Below are positions 15,928 through 24,111 of a DNA stretch of 41,420 bases, piece after piece. Location of the stretch: positions 44,298 through 85,717 of the forward strand of contig NZ_ML762424.1 of NCBI RefSeq assembly GCF_009498735.1. The letters are read 5' to 3'. Source of the stretch: Gracilibacillus oryzae. Lineage in GTDB: Bacteria; Bacillota; Bacilli; Bacillales; Amphibacillaceae. The notes under the pieces are model-generated. The model did not search any database, was not told where the DNA came from, and saw nothing but the letters and a program-made list of their open reading frames with translations. Positions within the stretch are counted from its first letter, which is position 1, and each line of letters opens with the position of its first letter. Made by a program: the position numbers and the translations under genes.

Positions 15928-16593
15928 TTACTTGATCAATTTTAAGTATTCCTGACCCTTAATTCCAAATGCATTCGCATCATCTGTATCAATATGCATA
16001 TCCAACGCATAACGATCACTGACTCTTATTGTAACACCATACATCAGTCCGCCTTTTTCCCCGTCAACTTCTACCTTTACTTTTTGATGATCGTTCACAC
16101 CGAATTTATCAGCATCAGCCGGTGACATGTGGATATGACGATCTGCGATAATACAGCCTTCCGTCAAATCCAATTGCCCTCTCGGCCCGACTACCGTTAT
16201 CGTTGCAGATCCTTTCAGGTCACCAGAATGTCTGACAGGCGGGTTGACACCTAATTTAATGGCATCTGTTTTGGATACTTCAATTTGTGTCTGCTTTCTT
16301 AGTGGTGCGACAACACGAATTCGTTCCATCTTTGATTTTGGCCCGATAATCGTCACCTGCTCGACACATGAGTACTGCCCCGGCTGTGAAATATCACGGT
16401 GTTTGGTAAATGTATAATTTTTGCCAAAAAGTATATCAGCATGCTCTTGTTGTAAATGTATATGTCTTGCAGAAACACTGACTGGTACGAATTGATCCTT
16501 TTCCTGTACCAGTTCAATGTTATGTGCTTTTATCTCGTCCATGACAGCATCACGGATGGCGCGGTAAATTGTCTCGTTTCCTTCGACTGTCAT
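15928..16593 (-). CDS. pduL: Phosphate acyltransferase, PduL type
   Basis: A 221-residue BMC-associated phosphotransacylase converting acyl-CoA plus phosphate to acyl-phosphate and recycling CoA in the lumen. Both zinc/His domains are visible: PVSVSARHIHLQ (37-48) and the duplicated IIADRHIHMSPADA (148-161). RHSGDLKGSATITVVGPRG and the C-terminal DMHIDTDDANAFG complete the family pattern. The extra N-terminus, NETIYRAIRDAVMDEIK, predicts a short amphipathic helix like known PduL encapsulation peptides. It starts 13 bp after the last shell gene. It would use the acyl-CoA product of the aldehyde dehydrogenase in the same operon; no acyl kinase gene is nearby to make ATP from the acyl-phosphate. 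Confidence 0.95.
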   Translation of the reverse strand: MTVEGNETIYRAIRDAVMDEIKAHNIELVQEKDQFVPVSVSARHIHLQQEHADILFGKNYTFTKHRDISQPGQYSCVEQVTIIGPKSKMERIRVVAPLRKQTQIEVSKTDAIKLGVNPPVRHSGDLKGSATITVVGPRGQLDLTEGCIIADRHIHMSPADADKFGVNDHQKVKVEVDGEKGGLMYGVTIRVSDRYALDMHIDTDDANAFGIKGQEYLKLIK

Positions 16594-16606
16594 CTACTAT
16601 CATCCT

Positions 16607-16882
16607 TTATTGGAAGTCAGGTAAAAGTTTTGCGATATCGCCATGTGGTCTTGGGATAACATGTACTGCTACTACTTCACCTACGCGGCCTGCTGCTTCT
16701 GCTCCTACTTCTGTTGCGGCTTTTACTGCACCTACGTCTCCTTTGATGATCACTGATACGAGGCCTGAACCGATTTTTTCGCTTCCTGCTATTTCTACGT
16801 TTGCTGCTTTTAACATTGCATCAGCTGCTTCAATTGCCGCTGTAAGTCCTCTTGTTTCGATAATCCCTAATGAATCACTCAT
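16607..16882 (-). CDS. BMC-H shell protein, hexamer-forming (copy 1 of a near-identical pair)
   Basis: A 91-residue single-domain BMC shell protein of the PduA/EutM kind. Seen: [26 protein letters not shown]-type beta strand, the pore loop [28 protein letters not shown] and [11 protein letters not shown]. Hexamers tile the shell facets and their Gly-Ser pore passes small polar metabolites. It is nearly identical to the gene at 17169-17441; the two differ mainly at the C-terminus ([11 protein letters not shown] here). The gene pair is separated by an inserted repeat region. Confidence 0.97.
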   Translation of the reverse strand: MSDSLGIIETRGLTAAIEAADAMLKAANVEIAGSEKIGSGLVSVIIKGDVGAVKAATEVGAEAAGRVGEVVAVHVIPRPHGDIAKLLPDFQ

Positions 16883-16930
16883 TGGTATTCCTCCTTGGAA
16901 AATATAAGTATTTTAAATAAAATGAGCAAG

Positions 16931-17060
16931 TTGATTTCCGTTGCGGACAGTCGCTTTCCGCGGGCAACACTTCAACTTCCTCGAAAGCAAAGAACGCTTC
17001 CTGCGGGATTTTTAGTTGTTGCTTTTCCCGCAGGAGTCAACTGTCCTCCACTCCAATCAA
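16931..17060. repeat. Interspersed palindromic repeat element A
   Basis: Terminal arms TTGATT (16931-16936) / AATCAA (17055-17060) and GGACAGT (16945-16951) / ACTGTCC (17040-17046) enclose GC-rich stretches (CTTTCCGCGGGC, TTCCTGCGGGA, TCCCGCAGGAGTC). The style matches non-coding dispersed repeats common between genes of Bacillus and Oceanobacillus relatives. No gene is visible. It sits inside the shell gene cluster. Confidence 0.75.
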
Positions 17061-17102
17061 CCATCATATATAGTGCACTTTCTCTATTATACTTCTAACC
17101 AG

Positions 17103-17165
17103 CGGAGGAAATATACGAAGACTCTCCTGCGGTCCCCGCGGAAAGCGAAGTATATTTCCGTAGCG
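17103..17165. repeat. Interspersed palindromic repeat element B
   Basis: A perfect 10-bp inverted repeat, GGAAATATAC (17107-17116) / GTATATTTCC (17150-17159), extends to CGGAGG and CCGTAGCG at the ends, and its centre is GC-rich (CTCCTGCGGTCCCCGCGG). It shares the CCTGCGG and CCGCGGAAAGCG vocabulary with element A, suggesting one repeat family. It lies 3 bp from the end of the upstream shell gene, so the transcript would carry a strong hairpin there. Confidence 0.75.
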
Positions 17166-17168
17166 GTA

Positions 17169-17441
17169 TTAAGACAATTTCAATAATTTGTTTACATCAC
17201 TATGTGGTCTTGGGATGACGTGAACTGCTACTACTTCGCCTACGCGGCCTGCTGCTTCTGCTCCTACTTCTGTTGCGGCTTTGACTGCGCCTACGTCTCC
17301 TTTGATGATGACAGATACGAGGCCTGAGCCGATTTTCTCGCTTCCTACTACTTCCACGTTTGCTGCTTTTAACATTGCGTCTGCTGCTTCAATTGATGCT
17401 GTTAGTCCTCTTGTTTCGATAATACCTAATGATTCATTCAT
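17169..17441 (-). CDS. BMC-H shell protein (copy 2 of the near-identical pair)
   Basis: A 90-residue BMC-H protein whose first 80 residues differ from the other copy (16607-16882) at only a handful of positions, such as TASIE versus TAAIE and VEVVGSEK versus VEIAGSEK. The codons are also largely identical, pointing to a recent tandem duplication or gene conversion. Pore loop is EKIGSG. The C-terminus is [12 protein letters not shown]. It overlaps the upstream 126-residue shell gene by 8 bp. Confidence 0.97.
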   Translation of the reverse strand: MNESLGIIETRGLTASIEAADAMLKAANVEVVGSEKIGSGLVSVIIKGDVGAVKAATEVGAEAAGRVGEVVAVHVIPRPHSDVNKLLKLS

Positions 17442-17814
17442 GGTTATTATCCTCCTCTAATGGTTTTTCTTCTATTTTTTTGGTTGTTTTGGCTCGTGGT
17501 TTAATTTGCTTTTTGACAGTTTTCTTAGCTTCTGGTACGACAAATCGCATGATCTCTTCATGCGGATTTGTAATCATCACCGCATTTTTCAATGGACTGT
17601 CCTGCTTCATTTCATTCACTCGCTTCGCTGTCTCGACAGCTAATGAAACGTCAGATATGGAACCGCCAACGATGATGGATACAAGTTTTCCACCTAATTG
17701 GTTCTGGCTTGATAGAAATTCCACTGCAGCTGTTTTGCTGACTTGATCTAACATTTCCATCGCTACAGCAAAATATTTTGTTTCAATAACACCGATCGCT
17801 TCATATTTTTTCAT
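17434..17814 (-). CDS. BMC-H shell protein with charged C-terminal tail
   Basis: A 126-residue shell protein: a BMC domain (about 1-92; [19 protein letters not shown], pore-loop region [15 protein letters not shown]) followed by a 34-residue Lys/Glu-rich tail ([17 protein letters not shown], then acidic). It has one BMC domain only, so it is not a BMC-T trimer protein. The tail is unlike that of standard PduA-type proteins and resembles tailed hexamers thought to bind cargo or cytosolic partners; its role is unknown. It overlaps both neighbours (4 bp and 8 bp), so it is translationally coupled. Confidence 0.92.
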   Translation of the reverse strand: MKKYEAIGVIETKYFAVAMEMLDQVSKTAAVEFLSSQNQLGGKLVSIIVGGSISDVSLAVETAKRVNEMKQDSPLKNAVMITNPHEEIMRFVVPEAKKTVKKQIKPRAKTTKKIEEKPLEEDNNHE

Positions 17815-18098
17815 CCATTGTCACCTGCTTTCGGGATCAGCTTGCCATACAGCCCTTCATCTGGTCTTGGTATACTTTTGACTGCGACAACTTGTCCATG
17901 ACGATAAGCTGCTTCTTCTCCAGCTTCCAAAGCTGCTTGGACTGATGCTAAATCGCCCTGTATCATAATGGTGATCCAGCCTGATCCCGTCTTTTCTAAA
18001 TGAACAACCTCAACAAATGCGTGCTTGCACATTGCATCAATCGTCGTTGTCGCTGTTACTAAGCCTTCTACTTCTACTATTCCTAACGATTGATTCAT
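17811..18098 (-). CDS. BMC-H shell protein (95 aa)
   Basis: A single BMC domain: SLGIVEVEGLVTATTTIDAM, FVEVVHLEKTGSGWITIMIQG (pore loop KTGSG), DLASVQAALEAGEEAA and VVAVKSIPRPDEGL. It is clearly distinct from the near-identical pair, so the shell is built from at least four kinds of hexamer. It overlaps the next shell gene by 4 bp and starts 22 bp after the preceding one. Confidence 0.95.
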   Translation of the reverse strand: MNQSLGIVEVEGLVTATTTIDAMCKHAFVEVVHLEKTGSGWITIMIQGDLASVQAALEAGEEAAYRHGQVVAVKSIPRPDEGLYGKLIPKAGDNG

Positions 18099-18120
18099 CG
18101 TTTATTCCCCTTGCCTGTCA

Positions 18121-18441
18121 TTATGGTAACTTTACTTTACCGATCGATAATAACTTCTCTAAACCTGGTGCCTGGTGGCTGATTAACCTTGTCACAACTT
18201 CTTCATCAGCAATGTACTTACATGCTTCCGCTCTGGCTACATCCAATGCAATCCTCACATCAGAAACATTCCCAGTAAATTTGACCTGAATGACAACAGG
18301 GATACTGGCATTGTCACCTGATGCTGGATTATTGCAATCCATTGCTTCAATATGCACATCTGCCGCTTTACAGGCCTGGTTCATTGCTGCAAGTGCCACA
18401 CTGTAACCAAGCACTTCCAATAGTCCGACTGCTTTCGCCAT
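18121..18441 (-). CDS. BMC-H shell protein with an insertion (106 aa)
   Basis: The first shell gene of the series. The BMC fold is seen in AVGLLEVLGYSVALAAMNQA, AADVHIEAMDC and VQVKFTGNVSDVRIALDVA. About ten extra residues (CNNPASGDNASIP) replace the usual short pore loop, so its pore should be shaped differently from the other hexamers. Possible roles are a distinct gate or a binding site; none can be shown from sequence. It lies 10 bp after the aldehyde dehydrogenase gene. Confidence 0.9.
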   Translation of the reverse strand: MAKAVGLLEVLGYSVALAAMNQACKAADVHIEAMDCNNPASGDNASIPVVIQVKFTGNVSDVRIALDVARAEACKYIADEEVVTRLISHQAPGLEKLLSIGKVKLP

Positions 18442-18451
18442 TCCGGTTCAC

Positions 18452-19972
18452 CTACCCTTTTATATTAAAACCGCCACTAGCGATTACAGTTCTGCGTTGT
18501 CTAGTATATGTTCTTGCTGAAGTGACACCTTCACCTGTTGGTCCTGCAATTGTCATTGTTGTAAAGCCTTCTCCTCTGAAACCAACACCAGACAACGAAG
18601 AACCATTATTAACAAAAATCGTTGTACCAATCGCGCGGGCAAATCTGGTCACATTGCCGATATGATTGGAATGCATCACAGCAGTATGTCTGTTGCCATG
18701 CTCAGCATCCACAGCTTTTTCAATTGCTTCATCAATCGACTGGACACGAACAATCGGCAAGATTGGCATAAGCTGCTCCAATTGAACATAAGGATGGTTT
18801 GCATCTACTTCACATAATAACAGTTTTGTCTGCACATTCTGCACACCAATGTTTTCCAGAATCAGGGAAGCATCTTTTCCTACCCAGTTCTTTGAAACAA
18901 GGTAATCTCTTGCCATATAGGAACACCCGCCAGGCACGCCTTCTTTATTCTCTTTCAGCGTAAGCTGCATTGCCTGTTCCACTTGGCGATGATCCAGCAT
19001 ATAAGCACCTTCTGCTAATAGTTCAAAAATGAGATCATCAGCAACCTGATCTAAAACAAACACTTCTTTCTCTGCAATACAAAGCAAATTATTATCAAAA
19101 GATGCCCCTTCCATAATATCCTTTGCTGCTTGTTTTAAATCTGCCGTTTCATCAACGATTACCGGGGGATTTCCTGCACCTGCTCCAACCGCTTTTTTCC
19201 CTGATTTGAGCAAGCTCTTAACCATCCCAGGTCCGCCTGTTCCAACAAGCAGTTTTACATGCTTGTTATTGGCAATTTCCTGGACAGATTCGATTGTTGG
19301 TTCTTTTACCATTGTGATCAGATTAGCAGGTCCTCCCGCCTTGACGATCGTTTGATTTAACAGTTGTACCATCTCTGTTGAAATACGTTTTGCTGATGGA
19401 TGGACATTGAAGACAACTGAATTTCCTGCTGCAATCATTCCAATTCCATTATTCACAATCGTATCTACAGGGTTTGTGACAGGGGTCACTGCTCCAATCA
19501 CCCCGAAAGGAGTTTGCTCAACAAATGTTAAGCCATCATCTCCTGTAAATGTTTCTGTCTGTAAAATTTCTGTCCCTGGTGTTTTTTCAACCGTCAGGCT
19601 CAGTTTGGCTACTTTATCATTGTAGTTGCCAAGTTTTGTTTCCTCTAGTGTTGCTTTCGCAAAATAATCGACTTTCTCTAAAACTGCTTTACGGATCGCT
19701 TCAATAATGCTGTTCCGGTCCTCCAGTTTATAATCCTGGTGCCATTCCTTTTGTGCCAAGGATGCTGCTTCAATTGCATCATCAACATTTTCAAAAACAC
19801 CATCCTGATTAGAACTACTTGTTTGACGATAAGACACAGATTGAGGAGACAATTGTTTCATCTTCACTGGTTGTGGTGAATGGCTTGCCGGCTGACGGTT
19901 TTCAATAGCTGCCTCCACATTTTTCAATACCGAATCTACTATTGTTTGAATATCTTTTTCATTAAGTTGCAT
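18452..19972 (-). CDS. CoA-acylating aldehyde dehydrogenase, BMC-type (PduP/EutE-like)
   Basis: A 506-residue NAD-dependent enzyme turning an aldehyde plus CoA into acyl-CoA. Seen: an N-terminal amphipathic helix (residues 1-20, MQLNEKDIQTIVDSVLKNVE), a Pro/Ser/Gln-rich linker to about 57, then the catalytic domain with TPFGVIGAVTPVTNPVDTI, LLVGTGGPGMV, GAGAGNPPVIVDE and the catalytic C298 in FDNNLLCIAEKEV. The helix plus linker is the classic encapsulation peptide layout, so it is lumenal cargo. Its ATG directly abuts the aldolase TAG stop. In this operon its substrate should be the aldehyde released by the aldolase, predicted to be (methylthio)acetaldehyde or acetaldehyde. Confidence 0.95.
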   Translation of the reverse strand: MQLNEKDIQTIVDSVLKNVEAAIENRQPASHSPQPVKMKQLSPQSVSYRQTSSSNQDGVFENVDDAIEAASLAQKEWHQDYKLEDRNSIIEAIRKAVLEKVDYFAKATLEETKLGNYNDKVAKLSLTVEKTPGTEILQTETFTGDDGLTFVEQTPFGVIGAVTPVTNPVDTIVNNGIGMIAAGNSVVFNVHPSAKRISTEMVQLLNQTIVKAGGPANLITMVKEPTIESVQEIANNKHVKLLVGTGGPGMVKSLLKSGKKAVGAGAGNPPVIVDETADLKQAAKDIMEGASFDNNLLCIAEKEVFVLDQVADDLIFELLAEGAYMLDHRQVEQAMQLTLKENKEGVPGGCSYMARDYLVSKNWVGKDASLILENIGVQNVQTKLLLCEVDANHPYVQLEQLMPILPIVRVQSIDEAIEKAVDAEHGNRHTAVMHSNHIGNVTRFARAIGTTIFVNNGSSLSGVGFRGEGFTTMTIAGPTGEGVTSARTYTRQRRTVIASGGFNIKG

Positions 19973-20770
19973 CTACAGTGCTCCTCCTTTCTGCAGTTGT
20001 TCAATCACACGCTTGGTTACTTTTTCGACGATTTCCTGAATAACTGCCTCTTTATCCGGTTCTTGCTGTACTTGCTGCTGTGGAAGATCACATGGTGGAA
20101 CTCCGCCTGTTTTTATTCCCATATTATTTCTGATATCAATTAAATCAGAAATCTGATTACAATTCAGTTCATTTGCTTTATTCAATATATTGGTCGAATA
20201 GGTTAACATTAATGCGTAATGCTCCAATGATTCCATGCGGTAATATGCTTCAATCAGATCTCTTCCCCATGTTAATGCCCCATGATTTGCCAGCAAGACC
20301 GCATGATGGTCTTTAATTAATGGTGTAATAGAATCAGGCACTTCTTCTGTCCCTGGTGTTGCATATGGTGCAACGGGGATTCTTCCCAGCAAAACGACCG
20401 CTTCAGGTGAAACAGGTTTTTCCAGGTTGATTCCGGCAATTGCATAAGATGTGGCAACAGGCGGGTGGGCATGTACAACCGCATTCGTTTCTTCACTTTC
20501 CTGATAGACACGCAAATGCATCTTCACTTCTGAAGACGGCTTTCGATTACCTGCCAATACTTTACCGTCTAAATTCATCTTCACCATCATATCCGGCGTC
20601 ATAAAACCTTTGCTTACACCTGTTGGCGTTGTCCAGATCGTATCTGGTCCTACTCTTACCGAAATATTCCCATCATTTGCTGCAACGAAATTCTTCTGAT
20701 AGACCCGCTTACCGATATCGCAAATTAATTTCTTTGCTTCAAAATCGCTATAATATTTTTTCTGGTACAT
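19973..20770 (-). CDS. Class II (FucA/AraD-type) aldolase with C-terminal encapsulation-like helix
   Basis: A 265-residue zinc aldolase that cleaves a ketose-1-phosphate to DHAP and an aldehyde. Seen: ANDGNISVR (31-39), phosphate-binding TPTGVSKG (48-55), catalytic E81 in SSEVKMH, zinc ligands H100 and H102 in VVHAHPP and H163 in ANHGAL. After the core (about 228) comes a Gln/Pro-rich linker and an amphipathic helix (IQEIVEKVTKRVIEQL, within 239-265), a textbook encapsulation peptide. It follows mtnA by 22 bp, so the expected substrate is 5-methylthioribulose-1-phosphate or 5-deoxyribulose-1-phosphate, as for the DHAP-shunt aldolases (Ald2, DrdA). Fuculose- or rhamnulose-phosphate are less likely given the operon. 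Confidence 0.93.
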   Translation of the reverse strand: MYQKKYYSDFEAKKLICDIGKRVYQKNFVAANDGNISVRVGPDTIWTTPTGVSKGFMTPDMMVKMNLDGKVLAGNRKPSSEVKMHLRVYQESEETNAVVHAHPPVATSYAIAGINLEKPVSPEAVVLLGRIPVAPYATPGTEEVPDSITPLIKDHHAVLLANHGALTWGRDLIEAYYRMESLEHYALMLTYSTNILNKANELNCNQISDLIDIRNNMGIKTGGVPPCDLPQQQVQQEPDKEAVIQEIVEKVTKRVIEQLQKGGAL

Positions 20771-20792
20771 TAGCTTGCACCTCCTTTAGTCC

Positions 20793-21857
20793 TTACTCTG
20801 CGAAGATCTTCGCCAGATTTTCTTCATAGTCTGGATAGACAATGCCTTTTTCTGTGATGATTGCTGTAATTAACGAACTATCTGTCACATCGAAAGCAGG
20901 ATTATATGTTTTCACAGCTTCTGGCGCCATAGGTTCACTATACCATTTTGTCTTAATCTCTTCTTCTGGACGAAGCTCAATTTCGATATCTTCCCCAGTT
21001 TTTGATTTTAAGTCAATTGTGGACATTGGTGCACAAACATAGAAAGGAATACCATAATGTTTTGCCAGGATTGCCACACCTGATGTACCGATTTTGTTTG
21101 CGGCATCACCGTTTGCTGCCACACGGTCACAACCGACTAGCACTGCCTGCACCTTCCCTTGCTTCATGACAATTGATGCCATATTATCGCAAATAAGAGT
21201 CACATCAACCCCTGCCTGGTCTAATTCCCATGCCGTTAAGCGGGCACCTTGCAATAGTGGTCTCGTTTCATCTGCAAATACCTTAAAATCATAGCCTTTT
21301 TCCTGTCCCAGGTAAATCGGGGCAAGTGCAGTTCCATACTTTGCTGTCGCGATGGTTCCGGCATTACAGTGTGTTAATAAGCCCATACCTGGCTCTAATA
21401 ACTCTAATGCATATTGACCGATCGCCTCACAAACCTCTTCATCTTCTTTCTTAATCAGATCAGCTTCTTCTTTTAACGCTTGCTTGATCTGATCAATGGA
21501 TTGACCTTTCTCTCTCTCGAGTCTTGCTTCCATCCGATCAAGCGCCCAGAATAAATTTACAGCTGTCGGCCTTGAAGATGCTAACTTCTCCTTCATTTTG
21601 GAAAAAGTCTGAGCGAACTCCTCGTAACTGCTGGCGTCACTGTTTTTCGTCACTAAATAAATTCCATATGCCGCAGCAATTCCGATCGCAGGCGCTCCAC
21701 GCACTTTTAAGTGATAGATCGCATCCCATACATCCTCAACAGTTTTCAATTCGAGGAAAACTTTTTTATTAGGCAGCTGGGTTTGATCAAGTAAAATAAT
21801 TTGATCTTTTGCGTCATCCAGTTTGACTGACTCGATAACGGTAATATGTTCTGACAT
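20793..21857 (-). CDS. mtnA: S-methyl-5-thioribose-1-phosphate isomerase
   Basis: A 354-residue isomerase of the eIF2B-related family converting 5-methylthioribose-1-phosphate to the 1-phospho-ribulose. Seen: [14 protein letters not shown] (52-65), the catalytic C164 in [29 protein letters not shown], and catalytic D244 in [11 protein letters not shown] followed by NKIGTSG. It fits MtnA (or its 5-deoxyribose paralogue DrdI, which cannot be told apart by eye). It has no terminal extension, so it is predicted to act outside the compartment. RBS AAGGAGG. None of the other classical methionine-salvage genes (mtnB, mtnW, mtnX, mtnD, mtnE) is in the window. Confidence 0.95.
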   Translation of the reverse strand: MSEHITVIESVKLDDAKDQIILLDQTQLPNKKVFLELKTVEDVWDAIYHLKVRGAPAIGIAAAYGIYLVTKNSDASSYEEFAQTFSKMKEKLASSRPTAVNLFWALDRMEARLEREKGQSIDQIKQALKEEADLIKKEDEEVCEAIGQYALELLEPGMGLLTHCNAGTIATAKYGTALAPIYLGQEKGYDFKVFADETRPLLQGARLTAWELDQAGVDVTLICDNMASIVMKQGKVQAVLVGCDRVAANGDAANKIGTSGVAILAKHYGIPFYVCAPMSTIDLKSKTGEDIEIELRPEEEIKTKWYSEPMAPEAVKTYNPAFDVTDSSLITAIITEKGIVYPDYEENLAKIFAE

Positions 21858-21869
21858 GGTGTATCCTCC

Positions 21870-23087
21870 TTATTGAAACACTTTCTTTACTTGATTGACA
21901 AAATCTGCACCATTAAGGTACTGATCTCTGTTTATGATAAATTGTTTGGCAATTGTTAAACAGTTTTCTTCTGCTTGTTGACGAGCCTTCTCGTCTTCAA
22001 TTGAAGTAATGTCGGCAACTTTTGCCAGACCGATAATCCGGCGCGATAATTCTAACCCTGCAACTGCAGCTGTATCTTTCAAAATACTATTTAAATAGTA
22101 GTCATAAAAGCCGTCATATGTTGCGACAAGCTCTTTATCTGCTTCCTGCCACAGTTTACCGAATTTCTGTTTAAATAAGTCGATCACATCTTCTATCGTT
22201 GTTAGTATATAGGAAGTGAATTCATTTCTTTTTGACTCATCTGTCATTGTCGCTTGTCCATTGGCGAAAGCAAAAATTAAATTTGCCACAATATTACCTA
22301 TATCATATCCTGCAGGCCCGTAAAAAGCGAACTCTGGGTCAATCACTTTTGTTTCTCCCTGTTTAATAAATACAGATCCTGTATGCAAATCACCATGAAT
22401 CAAGGACTGGGCATTTGTTAAAAACTCAAATTTTAATTTTGCTGTTTCCAGACGTAAAGTATCATCTGCCCAGATTTCTTTCTCAACAAATGGGCGTGTC
22501 GCCGGGAACACTTCGTTACGCTCACAGTCATAAAATGGTTCTGTATAAACAAGATCTTCACTGATTTCACAAAGCTCAGGATTGATGAAGCTTTTCACCA
22601 GTTCTTTCTTTTCTTTATGATTCATAACAATATCGGAAGTTAATAATAATGTTTTTGCCATAAATGTTGTAATATGGTCTGCAAATTCAGGGAAAATTTC
22701 ATGCTTAATTAAGGCTGCACGCATAATTTCATAATCAGACAGATCCTCCATGGCGAAGCAATTCATAATTGGATCATACTGATAAGTTTTCGGTGTGTGT
22801 GCTGGTACAAAATCATATTGAATTTTCAGAATATCACTTTCAATTCGATTGCGGTCTGGTGAAAGTTTAAATTCATCCGAAATACGGGCAATAGGTCCTG
22901 CCTGCTTCAGAATAATGGAATCTCCGTTTTTCTGATCAACAAGATGAAAAACATAATTTAAGTTTCCATCGCCAATTTCCTTGCATGTTAACTCTGCATC
23001 TTGTTTAAAGTAGCCAAGCTTTTCTTTGGCATATTCGATCGCCTGCTCTTCATTCATTGTAAAATATTTAGTAGAAAAGTCTGTCAT
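21870..23087 (-). CDS. mtnK: 5-methylthioribose kinase
   Basis: A 405-residue sugar kinase of the aminoglycoside-phosphotransferase fold, phosphorylating C1 of methylthioribose. Seen: EIGDGNLNYVFHL (37-49, nucleotide loop), SIILKQA, the catalytic loop HGDLHTGS (231-238) and DPEFAFYGPAGYDIGN (250-265). Length and motifs fit MtnK well; a 5-deoxyribose kinase (DrdK) is a paralogue that sequence reading alone cannot exclude. It sits 13 bp after the sugar importer permease, implying that the imported sugar is its substrate. It lacks an encapsulation-like extension, so phosphorylation is predicted to occur in the cytosol. Confidence 0.95.
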   Translation of the reverse strand: MTDFSTKYFTMNEEQAIEYAKEKLGYFKQDAELTCKEIGDGNLNYVFHLVDQKNGDSIILKQAGPIARISDEFKLSPDRNRIESDILKIQYDFVPAHTPKTYQYDPIMNCFAMEDLSDYEIMRAALIKHEIFPEFADHITTFMAKTLLLTSDIVMNHKEKKELVKSFINPELCEISEDLVYTEPFYDCERNEVFPATRPFVEKEIWADDTLRLETAKLKFEFLTNAQSLIHGDLHTGSVFIKQGETKVIDPEFAFYGPAGYDIGNIVANLIFAFANGQATMTDESKRNEFTSYILTTIEDVIDLFKQKFGKLWQEADKELVATYDGFYDYYLNSILKDTAAVAGLELSRRIIGLAKVADITSIEDEKARQQAEENCLTIAKQFIINRDQYLNGADFVNQVKKVFQ

Positions 23088-23100
23088 ACTAAACCCTCTC

Positions 23101-24111
23101 CTATTTCATTTTGTAATATGTTAGTGCAAGTGCTAAAGCAAACACTGTACCTTTGACAATGTCCATTGCATAATATGGCACAGACATCATGACTAATCCA
23201 TTTGCCAAAATACCAATTAATACAGCCCCAACAAATGTTCCAAAAGCATTCGGTTTACCAGCCCCAAGCACAGATAAGCCGATAAATGCCGCAGCTACTG
23301 CATCCATTAAATAGTTGCCGCCAGCATTAATTTCTGCTGTCATTACCCTTGATGCTAAGACGATCCCGCCAATTGCTGCGAATAATGCTGATAACAGATA
23401 TGCCAGAATCTTATATTTATTAACAGGAATACCTGATAACCTTGCTGCTTCCTGATTGCCGCCAATCACATACATATAACGGCCGTGCTTCGTATATGTT
23501 AAAAAAATATGTACAAGTATAACAATAGCAAACATTATGATAATGATGAATGGTACTTGTCCAATTTTTCCGAAAATTTCAGAAATAGTTCCTGTGGAAT
23601 AAGACCCGTCAGGCATGATCATATTTTCGGAAATGGTTGCACTTCTTGTGTACGTTAAGGCAACACCCTGGATAACAAACATTGTTGCTAATGTTAACAG
23701 CATATCAGGTATTCGTACTTTTACAATAAGAAATGCATTTAAAAGTCCGACCAGGAGTGCACATAGCAATGCAACAGCTATAGCAACAACCGTTGATTGA
23801 GAATGCCAGACGAACATGGAGATAACAACAGCATTCGCTAATGAAGCAACAGAACCAATTGATAAATCAAATCCGTTAACAGACAATGAAATCGTAAGTC
23901 CAATTGCAATAATGGTAACAATACTGATAGATCTTAAGATATTAATCAGATTATTAACACTTAAAAATGACGGATTTGCCACCGAAAATACGATAATCAA
24001 TACGACAATCGTAATGATCGTGCCATATTTATATAAAAACTGAAAGAAATCAAATCCACTCTTCTTTTCTTTTGGAGAAGACAGATTCGCTTCACTGGAA
24101 TTTGAACTCAT
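23101..24111 (-). CDS. Sugar ABC transporter permease (RbsC-like)
   Basis: A 336-residue membrane protein of the ribose/galactoside permease family. Seen: about ten hydrophobic segments, GLTISLSVNGFDLSIGSVASLANA (the family motif near residue 80), NAFLIVKVRIPDMLLTLATMF, and AAFIGLSVLGAGKPNAFGTFVGA in the C-terminal half. It overlaps the ATPase gene by 4 bp. With the ATPase and lipoprotein it forms a complete pentose-type importer. Because the next two genes are mtnK and mtnA, the cargo is probably methylthioribose or 5-deoxyribose. Confidence 0.92.
   Translation of the reverse strand: MSSNSSEANLSSPKEKKSGFDFFQFLYKYGTIITIVVLIIVFSVANPSFLSVNNLINILRSISIVTIIAIGLTISLSVNGFDLSIGSVASLANAVVISMFVWHSQSTVVAIAVALLCALLVGLLNAFLIVKVRIPDMLLTLATMFVIQGVALTYTRSATISENMIMPDGSYSTGTISEIFGKIGQVPFIIIIMFAIVILVHIFLTYTKHGRYMYVIGGNQEAARLSGIPVNKYKILAYLLSALFAAIGGIVLASRVMTAEINAGGNYLMDAVAAAFIGLSVLGAGKPNAFGTFVGAVLIGILANGLVMMSVPYYAMDIVKGTVFALALALTYYKMK

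Noticed and set aside
17434-17814. BMC-T (tandem-domain) shell protein
   Set aside because: At 126 residues there is room for only one BMC domain plus a charged tail.
19973-20770. Fuculose/rhamnulose-phosphate metabolosome (PVM-like) reading of the aldolase
   Set aside because: No fucose or rhamnose isomerase or kinase is present; the genes immediately before it are mtnK and mtnA.
21870-23087. A firm choice between methylthioribose kinase and 5-deoxyribose kinase
   Set aside because: The two are paralogues and I see no residue that decides; MtnK is used as the name because MetY in the same region points to a methylthio compound.
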